Assembly (NCBI GenBank): GCA_963575745.1
Contig: CAUYUJ010001293.1
Span: 1-64,000, forward strand
Direction of reading: 5' to 3'
Source of the DNA: Prorocentrum cordatum
Taxonomy: Eukaryota; Sar; Dinophyceae; Prorocentrales; Prorocentraceae
Length of the DNA: 64,000 bases
Both the position numbers and the translations under genes were made by a program. Of this stretch, positions 9,895 to 20,339 are shown piece after piece (position 1 is the stretch's first letter; the number at the start of each line of letters is the position of its first letter). Below the pieces are notes generated by a model. That model did no database searches. It saw only the letters and a list, made by a program, of their open reading frames with translations, and was not told where the DNA came from.

Positions 9895-10070
9895 GGCAGC
9901 GACCGCTCGGGGCGTCGAGCAGTGCCGCGGAGTTTTGCGCGTGGTGGCTCGTTTGTCCATGGGGGGAGAGGGGATGGAGGGAGAGAGGAGGTGAGGAGAG
10001 AGCAGAGGCTTCGAGCAGTGCCGCGGAGTGTTGCGCGTGGTTGCTTGGTTGTCCATGAGGACAGAGAGAG
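9895..10070. repeat. Direct repeat around GAGCAGTGCCGCGGAG
   Basis: TCGAGCAGTGCCGCGGAGT, GTTGCGCGTGG, TTGTCCATG occur in order twice (about 9915-9962 and 10011-10058), separated by GAGAGAGGAGG sequence. Confidence 0.75.
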
Positions 10071-10530
10071 AGAGAGAGCAGGAGAAGGAGGAGGGACTGA
10101 CGAGTCGGATGAGGAAGAGCGGGGATGGAGGAGAAGAGGTTGGAGAAAGAGACAGGCTGATCAGAGCAGTCACTTGCAGCCTCTCTGTTTCTTCCCTCTC
10201 GGGCCAACCGGGTCGAATCCGCCAACCCTGTCGGCGCGTGTGAGACGCTTTGCCGTCTGAGTCCTCGTCGCCGCCGTCGCCGCTCCCCTCTCTTCCCTGG
10301 GCCCTCCTCCTCGAGCGACGCAGCCAGACGGAAGTCAAACGACGTCGTAATGGATTCGGAGGGTAGCCCCCTTCTGATCCCATCCCTGACGCGGATGGGG
10401 GGGGGACAGCGGCGGGGGGTAGCGGCGGGGGGGGTCCCCGGGGGAGGTCCCGGGGGGGTGGGAGTGGCGGAGATGGTCGCGGGAGAGGTCCCAGGGGTCG
10501 CGAACTCCCCCCCCCCCCAGAGTGGAAAAG

Positions 10531-10662
10531 CAGGGCTGGACCCGAACGCTGTCTTGCTGGACTTCGGCGGCGTTCTGTTTTTCGTTTGGGCGGGGAGGTA
10601 CCGGAAAACGGGCAGAGCAAAAGGAACCACAGAACGAACGACATTGTTTAGGTCCAGCACTG
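10531..10662. mobile_element. Family F TIR element, copy F1
   Basis: CAGGGCTGGACCC at the left pairs with GGTCCAGCACTG at the right. Interior blocks TTGCTGGACTTCGGC and GGGAGGTACCGGAAAACGGG are shared with F2 and F3. Confidence 0.75.
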
Positions 10663-10802
10663 GGGGGCGTTTCCCGTGTGGGCAGGGGGGAACTCAGAAC
10701 CCTCCCCCCGCCTCCCGCCGTGTGGACGAGGGGGCCACCACCACCACCACCCATCCTCCCGCCCCCCCCCCCCCCTCCGGAGGCAACCTCCTCGTGTGTT
10801 CA

Positions 10803-10957
10803 AGTCGGGCATGTTCCTCTACAGGGAGATATCCAGGAATAGTAAACAAATCGTCTTGGGACGATTTTTCGTGCTCTTTTTTGTTGCTATTTTTGTGTTT
10901 TTCTTGTATTCTTTATTTCTCTTCCAAAGTCCGCCTGTAGGAGGACATGCCCGACCT
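10803..10957. mobile_element. Family A TIR element, copy A5
   Basis: Left AGTCGGGCATGTTCCTCTAC, right GTAGGAGGACATGCCCGACC. Core TCTTGGGACGATTTTTCG. 155 bp, T-rich interior on the plus strand. Confidence 0.88.
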
Positions 10958-11293
10958 AATCACAGGGGGATGCGGAGTCCCTCAGGACGGGACGGGGAGG
11001 GCACGAGTGGGCATCATAGCCGGCTCAAAATTAGAAGAGGCGTCATAGCCTTCCGTTCACGCGTCGCAGCATGCTGTCTCCCTACTGGCGACTGCCCCTG
11101 GGACCTTTCCTGGCGACCCCTCTTTGGACCCGGCCTCTCCCCCAGGGATCAAAGGGGAAGGCCCTCCCTGGGACTTGGTGAGGTTGTTGGAAGCGGGGGG
11201 GGATCACAGTTCCTCCACGTGACTCAGCTCCCCCCTCCGAGCCCCTGCTGGCGACCCCCCCCCCCGGACCTCCCCGGACTCCGCGGGGCTGTG

Positions 11294-11430
11294 CAGTGGA
11301 AGCCAACGGGAAGAAGCACCCTGCTTGCCTCCAGGGTGCCCGTGGGTTTCTTGGGTTTCGCTGGTTCTGCTGTGGGAAGTGTCTCGTTCCCACCCCTGAA
11401 ACCAAAGGACGTCCTGGGGTCTCAGGGTTG
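11294..11430. repeat. Family G hairpin repeat, copy G2
   Basis: GGGAAGAAGCACCCTGCTTG, TGGGTTTCTTGGGTTTCG and TCTCGTTCCCACCCCTGAAA align in order with G1 and G3. Confidence 0.7.
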
Positions 11431-11620
11431 GTTTTCTTGCATGAGGTTTCTTGTGGTTGAGCTCCTACTGCATTCGGTTTCCTGGGAAGCCCTCACCCCC
11501 CATCCTGGGACCCCCCCCTCCCTGCCCCCTCGGCAGGGAAGGGATCACTGAAGGGAAGTTCCTCGATTTCCTGTTGGGTGGCGGTTGATGACGAGGAGGG
11601 CCCGGGGGAACAGGGGGGAG

Positions 11621-11895
11621 CGGCGACGACGACGACGACGACGACGACGAATCAAACGGAACATCGCTTCCCACACACCGACAGGGTCGGCGGATTCAGT
11701 GGAAGCGCTCCGAAGGCCCCTTAGCTTTCCTCCTCGTGGGCCCCTCTGGGGGCGCTCTTGGGGGCCTGCTTGTTGGGCCCTCTTGGGGCCCTCCTGGGCC
11801 ATCTTGGGGCCGTCTGGGGACGTCAGTGGGCTCTCTTGGAGGCCTCTTGGGCAGTCTCGGGGCGGTTTGGAACGCATCTAGGGTCGCCTGAGTGC
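11621..11895. repeat. (GAC)n and GGGCCTCTTGG minisatellite
   Basis: A short GAC array (11621-11652) followed by GGGCCCTCTTGGGGCC-type 10-11-bp units from about 11740. The same unit occurs at five other places in this window. Confidence 0.8.
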
Positions 11896-12014
11896 GTTAA
11901 CAGCAAAAGGCGGCACCGCGAAAATTCGGTAAACACTAATCCCAAAGTCGTGGTTCTGACATTTTAGGGCGTTCTTGGGGAGGTCAACAAGGAACCCTCT
12001 TGGGACATCTCGGG

Positions 12015-12300
12015 GTCTATTTAGGTTTCATTTCGACTCTTTCTTCCGATTCTTGCCGATGCTCCGTTGCCTGGCGCGTGGTTTGACCGACTGACTTCGA
12101 CTCATCCGATTCGAGTCAATTCGATTCTGATTCGATTCGATTTGGGATTCCGATGTGTGTTCCGATTTTTTTGTGGACGCGTATTAGCCCGCCGATTTCG
12201 GCCGATTCGATTTTCCCGATTCGGTTGCCGACTTCCGCCGATTCGATTCATTTCGATCGCCATTCGACCTATCGATTCGATCCTGGAATCTCCTGTCTAT
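12015..12300. repeat. Degenerate GATTC pentamer array
   Basis: CGATTCGA, CCGATTTCGG and related pentamer-based units repeat through about 280 bp. There is no long complex coding frame. Confidence 0.8.
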
Positions 12301-12302
12301 TG

Positions 12303-12430
12303 GACGCCCTGGGGCCATCGTGGGCCGTCTTGGCGCGCTCTTGGGCCACGTCGGGGCTCTCGTGGGCCGTCTTCGGGCCCTCTTGGGGCTCTCTTGGACC
12401 TCCTCGGGGCCATCGTGGCTCCCCTTGTGG
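12303..12430. repeat. GGGCCGTCTTGG minisatellite
   Basis: About ten units of the 11-bp CTTGGGGCCnT motif, continuing from the GATTC array. Confidence 0.8.
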
Positions 12431-12540
12431 CCGCAATGCGCCCTTGGAGCCCCATGGCCCGCGGTGGAGAGGGTCCGCGAGGGACCGCTAGCAGAGTACG
12501 GCATTCGACGGAGAATAAAAGCTATACACATAAAAATTGT

Positions 12541-12671
12541 TTGGCGCTCCGCGCGGGTTTCTTGGATCCGCGCTGGGCCCTCCCGGCGGCGGCTCCGGCG
12601 CCGCCCCGCGCGCCAGGGAGGGGGTCCAGCGCAGACCCAAGAAATCCGGGAAATCCGCACGGAGCGCCGAA
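12541..12671. mobile_element. Family H foldback element, copy H1
   Basis: The whole 131 bp folds back. TTGGCGCTCCGCGCGG, TTTCTTGGATC and GCGCTGG on the left pair with CCAGCGCAGACCCAAGAAAT and CCGCACGGAGCGCCGAA on the right, leaving a small GGCGCCGCC loop. Relatives are at 17401-17520 and 37539-37651. Confidence 0.85.
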
Positions 12672-12894
12672 CGTTATGTTTATGGCGTGTCGTTCTTCTT
12701 CTAGCACGGGAAGTGCTTTATGCAGGTTTTGGCCAGGCACTGGCAGAACCTGCCAAACACTCTGCCAGAGTGACCTCGCACGGCCCACACGCCGCAGGCG
12801 AGAGCGACGGGCTCTGAAAGGCGTCGTTCTCTGCGATCGGCCCCACCCTTGAGATTGCTTGCGTGGCCAACGCCTCTTGACTCCCACCTGCCCG

Positions 12895-14350
12895 CCCTTT
12901 TCCCCCCCCCCACCCGCCCGCCGTCATCCCCCCCCACCCGCCCGCACCGCTCATCCCCCATCCTATTCCTCCTCCGCCCCCCCTCCTCCTCCTACCCCAC
13001 CTCGTCGTCAGTTGCCTCCCCCCCGCGCCGCATCCTTCCTCCTCTTCGGCCTTCGGTGGGATGAGTTCGAATTGATGCGACCCTTCGGCTGGGCGCGGCT
13101 GTCTCCCTCTTCTTCTTCGAACTGGACCTCCCACTCCCGCGCAAGACGTCGTGGGGGGCGCCGAGGTCGGTGCCTCCTCCACCTGCCCCTCCTCCTGCCC
13201 CTCCTCCTCCTCCTCGCCCTCCTCCTCGTCCTCCTCCTCCTCCTCCTCCTCCCTCTGTCCTCCCGTACTCCCTTCTTCTCTTTGCCCACCCCCCTCCCCC
13301 TGTTCCTTTTCACCGTCCCACTTCCGCCCCCCCCCCCCGCCTCCCCCCCCGCTCTCCCGCCACTCCTCCTCCTCGACGACAGCTCGGACGACGCTAGTTA
13401 CCATGGGCTCGGTGACTCTCAGGCTGACAAGTAGGCCAAGATCGGCGCAGCGAGGCGCCTCCAGGGTCCAGGCCGCCAACGACCGCGCCCTTCGCACCGC
13501 CGGCCTCTCCACGCGCGCGCGTGCGCAGGTCCCCCTCTCGCGCACGCCGCGTGCCGCAGGCCCGCCCCCCAAGCAGTGCCTCGCCTCGCGAGGCCGAGAC
13601 CCACGGCCGACGACGGCCGCCCCCGAGGCGCCTCCTCCTCCTCCTCCTCCGCCGCCCTCCTCCTCCTCCTCCTCCTCCTCCTCCTCCTCCTCCTCCTCCT
13701 CCTGCTCCTCCTCCTCCTGCGCTGCGCAAGGTGCGCCTGCCCGCGGCCAGGGCGGCCACGACGCCTCGGCGGGCCCCGTGCCGTCCTGCAGCGGGCCACC
13801 GCCTCGGGGGCGCCGGGCCCTTCGCTCTCCGTGGCCTCGTGGAGCCCGCTCGCGCGGCAGCACTCCGCTCCTCGCGGCCGACCCTGCCCAAGGCCGCTGC
13901 CCCCGTGGGTCGACGGCGCGGGTGCGGCTGGACCGCACGCGGGGGGGGGGCACCGCCCATGTACTGGGGCGAAGCCACCACTCGGCTCGGGGCCCACAGC
14001 CCCGACTCCGTTCGGTGCCTTCGGCCTGGACGTCCAGCTGGGGGACCTCGAGGCCCTCCCCGACTGGTGAGGGTGATCGCAGGCCGAGTCGCCCATTTTC
14101 GGCGGCGAGGCGTCCGCCCGCCTGGTGCACGCTGCTCGGCGGCGGTGCCCGTGGGTATCCTGGTCGCTCCCGCGAGTCCCGCCGCCGCTGCCGTGCACCG
14201 TCGGGTCAAACCCCAGTAAGCTCTTCCTCCTCCTCCTCCTCCTCCTCCTCCTCCTCCTCCTCCTCCTCCTCCTCCTCCTCCTCCCTCTCCTCCTCCTCCC
14301 TCTGTCCTCCCTTTCCTTCCGTACTCCCTTCTCTCTTGCCCACCTCCTTC
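12895..14350. repeat. (TCC)n arrays alternating with GC-rich islands
   Basis: Pyrimidine-rich arrays at about 12895-13020, 13185-13390, 13628-13720 and 14223-14345 alternate with complex GC-rich islands (13395-13620, 13722-14210). The islands are open in several frames on both strands, including one reading ATASGAPGPSLSVASWSPLA. Long ORFs across this region join islands to poly-Ser/Leu/Pro runs and are not credible proteins as they stand. Short exons are possible but unproven. Confidence 0.7.
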
Positions 14351-14417
14351 CCCCTGTTCTTTTTCACCGTAACCCTTCTGCCCCCCCCCCCCCGCGCCCT
14401 CCCGCCCCTTCTCTGGA

Positions 14418-14550
14418 GCATGGACCACGGACCAGCCTGGGTCCAAAGAACCAGGTCAGGGAAAGAATGCGGTGGACACACAAAAGGGGAAAATAAAGAG
14501 GCATCAGCCACCATCGCGGTGCAGCGCTCATCGAATGACTTCGCCCTTGC
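14418..14550. repeat. Dispersed repeat, inverted relative of 18060-18206
   Basis: ATGGACCACGGACCAGCCTG, GGGAAAGAATGCGGTGGACA and CATCGCGGTGCAGCGC correspond in reverse orientation to the 18.1-kb copy (CTGCACCGCGAGGGTAGTGG and GGCCCATGCTCC). Confidence 0.6.
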
Positions 14551-14600
14551 TAGTTCCACCCTCCCATTCCTTCTCTCCCCCCTCCCCGCGGAGGAAGCCA

Positions 14601-14749
14601 AAAGGCACCCACATCGCTATTCCCCGGACATCTTCCAGGGGAGCGTTGTGGCCAGGATTTCGATGCGAACCTCGCCGCAGCGACGAGGGCCTCCCAGGAG
14701 GCCCAAAGAGGGAACCGACGGGCGGAGGGCAGCGGTATCGGCACCTTTT
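14601..14749. mobile_element. Family M TIR element, copy M2 (reverse orientation)
   Basis: AAAGGCACCCACATCGC at the left and GCGGTATCGGCACCTTTT at the right form imperfect TIRs. The interior GACGAGGGCCTCCCAGGAGG matches M1 and others in reverse. The right end is repeated after a TCC array at 14882-14901. Confidence 0.65.
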
Positions 14750-15605
14750 CCTCCTCCTCCTCCTCCTCCTCCTCCTCCTCCTCCTCCTCCTCCTCCCTTT
14801 CCTCCTCCTCCTCCCTTTCCTACTCCTCCTCCCTTTCCTCTCCTCCTCCTCCTCCTCCTCCTCCTCCTCCTCCTCCTCCTCAGCGGTATCGGCACCTTTT
14901 CCTCTCCTTCGCCTGCCTGCCGTCGCCCTCTAGCGTGCCCCCAGCGTGGCTTTCGGGCTATAGCTCGGGCCTCCAGTGGCCGCTCGGGGCGACCCGGGTG
15001 TTCCCGGGACGCTCCTGGCGAGGCACAGCTGCTGGAACGCACCCCGAGGCTTGAGGACCGCTGGAAACCCACGAACACGTCCGAAAACCCGGTGCCTCTA
15101 GGGTCCTCTTCCTCCCCCGAGGAGGAGGAGGTGGAGGAGGAGGAGGAGGAGGAGGAGGAGGAGGAGGAGGGAGGAAGAGGAAGAGGAGGAGGAGGAGGAG
15201 GAGGAAGGAGAGGAGGAAAGGGAGGAGGAAGGGAGGAGGGGAGGATGGAAGAAGGACAAGGGAGGAGGAGGAGGAGGAGGAGGAGGAGGAGGAGGGAGGA
15301 GGGAGGGAGGAGGAGGGGGGGGGAGGGGGATGAGCCCCCCCCCGCCCCCACACGCCCCGCGCGCACGCCCACACGCGCTCCTCGCGCCGGGGGCGCGGTG
15401 CAGCCCCACGCCGCCAGCGGCCGCCCCGCCGCCGAGGCGCCGCTCCGTCTCTCTCGCCTTGCCGTGCTCCTCCTCCTCCTCCTCCTCCTCCTCCTCCTCC
15501 TCCTCCTCCTCCTCCTCCTCCTACTCCTCCTCCTCCTCCTCCTCCTCCTCTTACCTCCTCCTCCCTCCTCCCTCCTCCCTCCTCCCCCCTTGGGCAGCTC
15601 GCCCG
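14745..15605. repeat. (TCC)n / (GGA)n / (TCC)n alternating arrays
   Basis: TCC array 14745-14882, complex island 14903-15115, GGA array 15118-15325, GC-rich island 15326-15465, TCC array 15466-15595. The purine-rich strand switches twice within 850 bp. Opposed arrays can pair with each other. Confidence 0.9.
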
Positions 15606-15625
15606 TCGCCACGGCAGCCAGGGCA

Positions 15626-15960
15626 GGGCTGGAGCTACACGGCGTTTCGGCGATCTCGTGGGCCGTTTATTCGTTTCGGCTTCGTTTCGCGGCAGAGGCG
15701 GATTGAAGACAGAACGAGGGGTTTGGGAGGGGCGGGATCTGGAGGGCCTCGGAGAGGGAAGTTTTTCCCCTGCGCCACTACCCTTCTCCGCAAGGCTGCG
15801 GTCCTCGGGCTCCTCTCTCGCTTCGGGAGGACTGTCCCGCGGCGGGGCTGCTGCCGTGCGAGCGCTGCGCCACGGCAGCCTCGGAGGGGCGGGATCTGGA
15901 GGGCCTCGGAGGGGGAAGAGGTACTTGCCCATACCTCGGGCAGAGGATCGACTGCAGAAA
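15626..15960. repeat. Family F-related repeat with 150-bp internal duplication
   Basis: Begins AGGGCTGGAGCTACACGGCG (compare the family F left end). GGCGGGATCTGGAGGGCCTC occurs at about 15733 and again at 15888. GGCTGCTGCCGTG pairs with CCACGGCAGCC nearby. Confidence 0.55.
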
Positions 15961-16120
15961 TGATTTGCCCCGAAATTGGTTTTCGCGTCGGACGCACGAA
16001 CGATGCGCAGGATGTTCGTAGATCTGCGGATCATTCTACTTATTGTCCGTAGATTCGACGAGCGAATCTGGGGCAGCCTCGGAATATGGAGGCCTCGGAG
16101 GTGGAAAGGGTACCCATACA

Positions 16121-16340
16121 GTGGGGGGCCATGCCAAGAAACACCCCGCTTGCCTCCAGGGTACCCTGGGTATCGATGGTCCTGCGATGGGAAACGTGAC
16201 GCTCCCGCACCAAAAACCAATGGACGTTTTCTCCTTTTTGTGGGGCCTCCTGGGAGGCCCGCGTCGCCACCGCTGGATTCGCTTCGGAATTGTTGACGCT
16301 TCGCGAATCCCCACCAGCCCATCCAGAAACGATGCCCAGA
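16121..16340. repeat. Family G hairpin repeat, copy G3, joined to a family M-like segment
   Basis: CATGCCAAGAAACACCCCGC and GACGCTCCCGCACCAAAAAC match G1. The following GGGGCCTCCTGGGAGGCCCG and CGCCACCGCTGGATTCGCTT match the interior of family M. The tail CGAATCCCCACCAGCCCATC recurs at about 29660 and 58315. Confidence 0.65.
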
Positions 16341-16399
16341 GGAATTGTCTGGATCAGGGAAGTGGGCAGCACACAGCGGAAGCTATTATGAGTCATCTT

Positions 16400-17220
16400 G
16401 GGATATCTTGAGCCATCTTGGAGGTCATCTTGGGCTCTCCCAGGCGCTCTTGGAGTCATCTTAATCAGTGCTCCCCCCCAAGAGGCCAACATGTGGCTAA
16501 AACCTTAGTGAAATCAATGATTTGGCATTCTCACCGAGGCCTCTTGGAGCATCTTGTGTGCCTCTGCGGGGTCTCTTGGGGCGTCTTGGGAGTCTCTTGG
16601 GGGCATCCTGGGGGCATCTTGGGGGCCTCTTGGGGCCATCTTGGGGCCATCTTGGGACCTCCTGGGCGCTTCTTGGGGCCTGGAAGAGATCGATCAAACA
16701 AGAGGGGAGTATGATTTGAAGCAGTTTTTGGGCGTCTGGGGTCCTTTTAGACGCCATCGGGGCGCTCTGGGGGGGCATCTTGGAGCAAATCTATCAAAGA
16801 AGAGCAGAGCTTTAATTAGCGTTGCCCCTCCAGACTGTCTAAAATCGCTTCCTGGACCCCTCTTGGATCGCTCTTGGAACGCTCTTGGACGCTGTTGAGG
16901 CAGTCTTGAGGCTCTCTTGGGCCCCTGTTGGGGCCAAGTTGGGACATCTTGGCGCCATCTTGAGGCCTCGGACGGGCTTCGGAAGCGAAAAAGTGAGAAC
17001 ACCAAAAACATTGATTTCCCCTAGGATTTTGAAGCATTTCGGCCTTTTGAGGGCACTCTAATGATGCTCTTGTGGGCACTTGGAACCATCTTGGAGCGGT
17101 CTTGGAACGTGTTGGAGCGTCTTCTGAACCTTCAGGCATCTTGCGCTATCTTGAGCCATCTTGGAGGCTATCTTGGGCTCTCTGAGGCCCTCTTGGAGCC
17201 GTCCTGGGCCATCTTGGACG
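16400..17220. repeat. CTTGGGGCCAT minisatellite, two blocks
   Basis: 10-11-bp CTTGGnGCCATCTTGG units at about 16400-16470, 16540-16690 and 16850-17215. Between them lie AAACCTTAGTGAAATCAATG (16500-16525, recurring at 30525 and 30600) and unassigned sequence. Confidence 0.8.
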
Positions 17221-17400
17221 CTCTGACCGCTCCCCGCCCCTCCTGTCCAGGTCAGTGGGGAGGGGGTAGGGGGTGAAGAGTGAGGGGTGGAAGAGGAAAC
17301 GCCCTAAACCACCGACGCCCAGAGGGCTGGTGGGATTCTGGTCAGAACGCACCCGTGAGAGGTCCGGGGGGGAGCGAAGAAATGAAAACGCCGTAAATAA

Positions 17401-17520
17401 GTTTTTGGCGCTCCGCGCGGATTTCTTGGATCTGAGCTGGAGCGCCCTGGCGGCGCTTCTGGCGCTGCCCCTCGCGCGCTCCGCGCGCCAGGCAGAGGGG
17501 CCCAGCGCAGCTATGGCCAG
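17401..17520. mobile_element. Family H foldback element, copy H2 (truncated)
   Basis: TTGGCGCTCCGCGCGGATTT and GCGCCAGGCAGAGGGGCCCA match H1. The outer right arm is missing. Confidence 0.65.
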
Positions 17521-17828
17521 CCAAAGGTAGCAAGGACAGAACGTTTCAGTGCGGCCACCATTACACCTTCGCTTGGCGGGCCCATCTCTAGCCGTTCTTT
17601 CAGCGCGGGCTCCCTAGCATTCATTCATTGTTGCAGCACGAGCATCTAATGGCATTGCGCTCCCCTCGTGGTGCACCTTTCTTGGGGTGGCTGAGCGTGG
17701 GGGTAGAAATCCGACCGACCGCGGGGTTGGAGGAACAGCAACAGCAGCACGAAGGGAAGATGCGGAGGCTGTGGTGAAGCCGGGGGGGGGGCTAATGGTC
17801 AAACTGGGCGAAACCATGCGCAGCTCAA

Positions 17829-18206
17829 GTGATCGTTATTGTTATTCATTGTTTTGTCGATCGGCGCGGGGCCCCAACCCCCCCTCCCACTCCCCCCATT
17901 GAGTAGATCTTGGCTGTTTTTGTTTTCGCCTATGTCGAGCGGGTGGAGTCTCCCCCATCGGGCGCACTTTTGCGAAGAGTCGCACCAAGCAGAGGTCTGG
18001 AGCCAGACCCCCCCCCGTACCCCCCCCCCTTTTCGGCCAACGCCGAAGCGCCGTAAAGCATGGAGGGGGGAAGAGAGGGAGGATGCGCGCTGCACCGCGA
18101 GGGTAGTGGGAGCCCTTTTTTCTTCCTTGTGTGGTGTGCTCGCCGCTTCCTCTCCCGGACTCGGGGGACCCGGGGCCGGTCCGTGGCCCATGCTCCAGGG
18201 AAGGGG
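17829..18206. repeat. Composite dispersed repeat
   Basis: 17829-18055 matches 35506-35725 in order (TTATTCATTGTTTTG, CAGATCTTGG, GATGGAGTCTCCCC, GCAGAGGTCTGGAG). 18060-18206 is the inverted relative of 14418-14550. Two repeat families are therefore fused here. Confidence 0.7.
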
Positions 18207-18208
18207 GC

Positions 18209-18510
18209 GGGAGGGAGGGAGGGGGGAGGGGGGGACGGGGAGGAGGAAAGTGGGGAGGGGGGGTGGGCGAGAGTCAGGGGAGAACGGAGGAGAGAGGAGA
18301 GAGTACGGCGGGGAGGAGGGAGTGCGGGGGGAGGTGGAGGAAGAGAAGGAGGATGGGGAGAATGAGGAGGGGGATGAGGGGGAGGAGGAGGGGGAGGAGG
18401 AGGAGGAGGATGGGTGACGAGAATGTGGCGCAGGGAGGAAAAGGAAGGCTGAGCATGAGGAGGAGGGGGAGGAGGAGGAGGAGCAGGAGGAGGAGGAGGA
18501 GGAGGTAGCG
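18209..18510. repeat. (GGA)n-rich purine tract
   Basis: GGGAGG, GAGGAGG and GGAGGA purine array on the plus strand, with only short interruptions. Confidence 0.9.
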
Positions 18511-18607
18511 CGGTAGCGCGCGTGCGCGCGTGCCCAGCCCGAGCGGGGTGGGCTGAGGAGCTGCGCAGGCGTTGCCCCCACGGCAGGAGGAGCGCGGACG
18601 CAGGAAC

Positions 18608-18814
18608 TGACGAACGAACACACATACACACACACACACACCCATACCCATAAGGGCGGTCGTTGGGAGGAGGACTCGCTATGGGTATGGGTGCGGGTTG
18701 TCGGACCCTGGGGAACGCTCCCGTTCGAGCGGGGACCCCCATCCGACAACACATACCCATAGCCCTATCCGACCCCCTTATGAGTATGGGTGTGTGTGTG
18801 TTGTTGGTTCGTCA
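18608..18814. mobile_element. TIR element with CA tracts and 5-bp TSD
   Basis: TIRs: left TGACGAACGAACACACA...CCCATACCCATAAGGG, right mirrored as CTTATGAGTATGGGTGTGTG with GTTGGTTCGTCA. GGAAC flanks both ends (18603-18607 and 18815-18819), read as a target-site duplication. The interior has a second inverted repeat (GTCGGACCC with GGGGACCCCCATCCGAC). Single copy here, about 207 bp. Confidence 0.85.
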
Positions 18815-19105
18815 GGAACATCGCAGGCCTGGAGGTTAACACCAACACCAATATCGGCGGTGTGCCTCCACAGCGGGGAAACTATTCCGATCTCGGTGAT
18901 GGTGGGACTATTCTGGCTTCCAGGGTGGTCGACGTATTACCACCACCGAAGTCTGTGATCATCTTCCCTCCTGTGCAGGCAGCCCCCTGTGTTGGTGTTG
19001 GTGCCCATGTCCAGGCCTCCAAGAACAGGAAGCAGGAGGAACGCGGATGGACGAGGGGAGGGGGCGGGCTGAACGGCAGGAGCAACAGGAGTCGGAGGAT
19101 GGAGA

Positions 19106-19248
19106 GGTACCATTACCGCCACCCTTGCCTCGTTGCCTCTTCTTGTTGGGCCTCCCGGGATGCCCTCGTCGCCACCGCCAGATTCGCCTCGAGATCTTGG
19201 TCAGAGCGCACCCCGGGAGAGGTTGCGGGGAGTAGCGGTATTGGTACC
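19106..19248. mobile_element. Family M TIR element, copy M1
   Basis: GGTACCATTACCGC and GCGGTATTGGTACC are 14-bp TIRs with one mismatch. Interior GGGCCTCCCGGGATGCCCTC and TTGGTCAGAGCGCACCCC are shared with 24285-24450, 35350-35500 and, reversed, 14601-14749. Confidence 0.8.
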
Positions 19249-19377
19249 CTACGGCTTCCCCGAGAAGGAGCATGAGTATGGACGAGGGAAAGAGGCGGGG
19301 TGAGAAGAGAGTAGATGGAAAGCATGAACATACGCACGGGTGGTGCGGGCAGAAGAGGGAATTTGTGTACAAGTGCT

Positions 19378-19470
19378 GGGGAAACGTAGGACTCGAGTAC
19401 GTCGGAACTCGGGTGTGCCGACGCTTTTTGACGAGCGCGTTCTTGATTTTGACGGTCAATTTTTCGCGGG
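19378..19470. repeat. Dispersed repeat shared with 49874-49955
   Basis: GGGAAACGTAGGACTCGAGT, CGGAACTC and CCGACGCTTTTTGAC align in order with GGGGAAACGCAATACTCGAG, CGGAACTC and CCGACGCTTTTTGAC at 49.9 kb. Confidence 0.7.
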
Positions 19471-20335
19471 ATGCTTGCAGTGGGAGGTCTCGTCAAATTT
19501 CAGGTTGAACCTTGTCATTTTTGTTGATGGCCTCGCCAGGCCAAGTCTTAGCCTGAGTTACCCGAACCCGAGTCTTACGTCTCCCCGAGTGTAAGGGGGA
19601 GCCTAGTGGGTGGCGCCCTGTGGATTCGCAGGCGCAGCGCGTCCGGTGGCAGCCTTTCTCGGAGGCGGAGAAGGACGCCTTTGCCTTATTGATTATTGTT
19701 GCCCGCCTCTCTCACTTGCGCACGTGCGCGCGCGATCGGCTCGAATCTCAGCGATGGTGCAGCTGGTAGTGCAAGCGCCGTCAGTGCACATTGTTTGTCA
19801 CAGGACGGACCGGAAACCATGTCTCAGTCCGCACAGATGGGGCCAGAGTGGTTGGGGTCTGCGAGTCGCGCTGCATCGGCGATGCGATGCGTCCAAGTCG
19901 GAGAGAGCAGGAGGAGTGTTGAGCAGTGGGCTCGTACATTAAAGCGCCGAGAAGATTCACCATCAGTGGTTGCAGTGTTTTAGCAGGGACTTGCATCCAA
20001 GGTTTGGCGTCGTTCATATTTGAGGCCCCATCCATTAGATGAAGCGACAATCGCTGTAGATACTATCATTGGCAAGCTGCTGTCGTTTGTTTATTTTGGG
20101 GGAGTTTAAGGAGGATAATCCCATCATCACGATCTTCCCTCCTCCACCCCTGATCATCGTCATCCTTGAGGAAGATTAAATTATACTCGTTTGAATACTT
20201 CGAATACCTCTCAGGCCCTTCCACGAAACTTCCGAAGTTTCCCAACACTTACGGAGGGCATTAACACCCTCTCTCTTCCCCCCTTCCCCATGAAAAGATG
20301 CAAGCACGAATGGAGGGCAGGGCGACAGCGTAGGG
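19471..20335. other. Unassigned stretch, no gene recognised
   Basis: Complex sequence, moderately GC-rich, with only short frames. It contains GCATCGGCGATGCGATGC (19872-19889), related to the interior of family I. No gene can be supported. Confidence 0.5.
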
Positions 20336-20339
20336 GAGG

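Noticed and set aside
10200-10230. GGGTCGAATCCGCC resembling a tRNA T-arm
   Set aside because: No acceptor, D-arm or anticodon pairing could be found around it.
13151-15706. 851-codon plus-strand frame
   Set aside because: Poly-Ser/Pro/Leu runs from TCC arrays joined by GC-rich islands. No domain, and competing frames are equally open.
16405-16425. Reverse-complement spliced-leader-like word (CTTGAGCCATCTTGG)
   Set aside because: It is one variant unit of the CTTGGGGCCAT minisatellite; the rest of the leader is absent.
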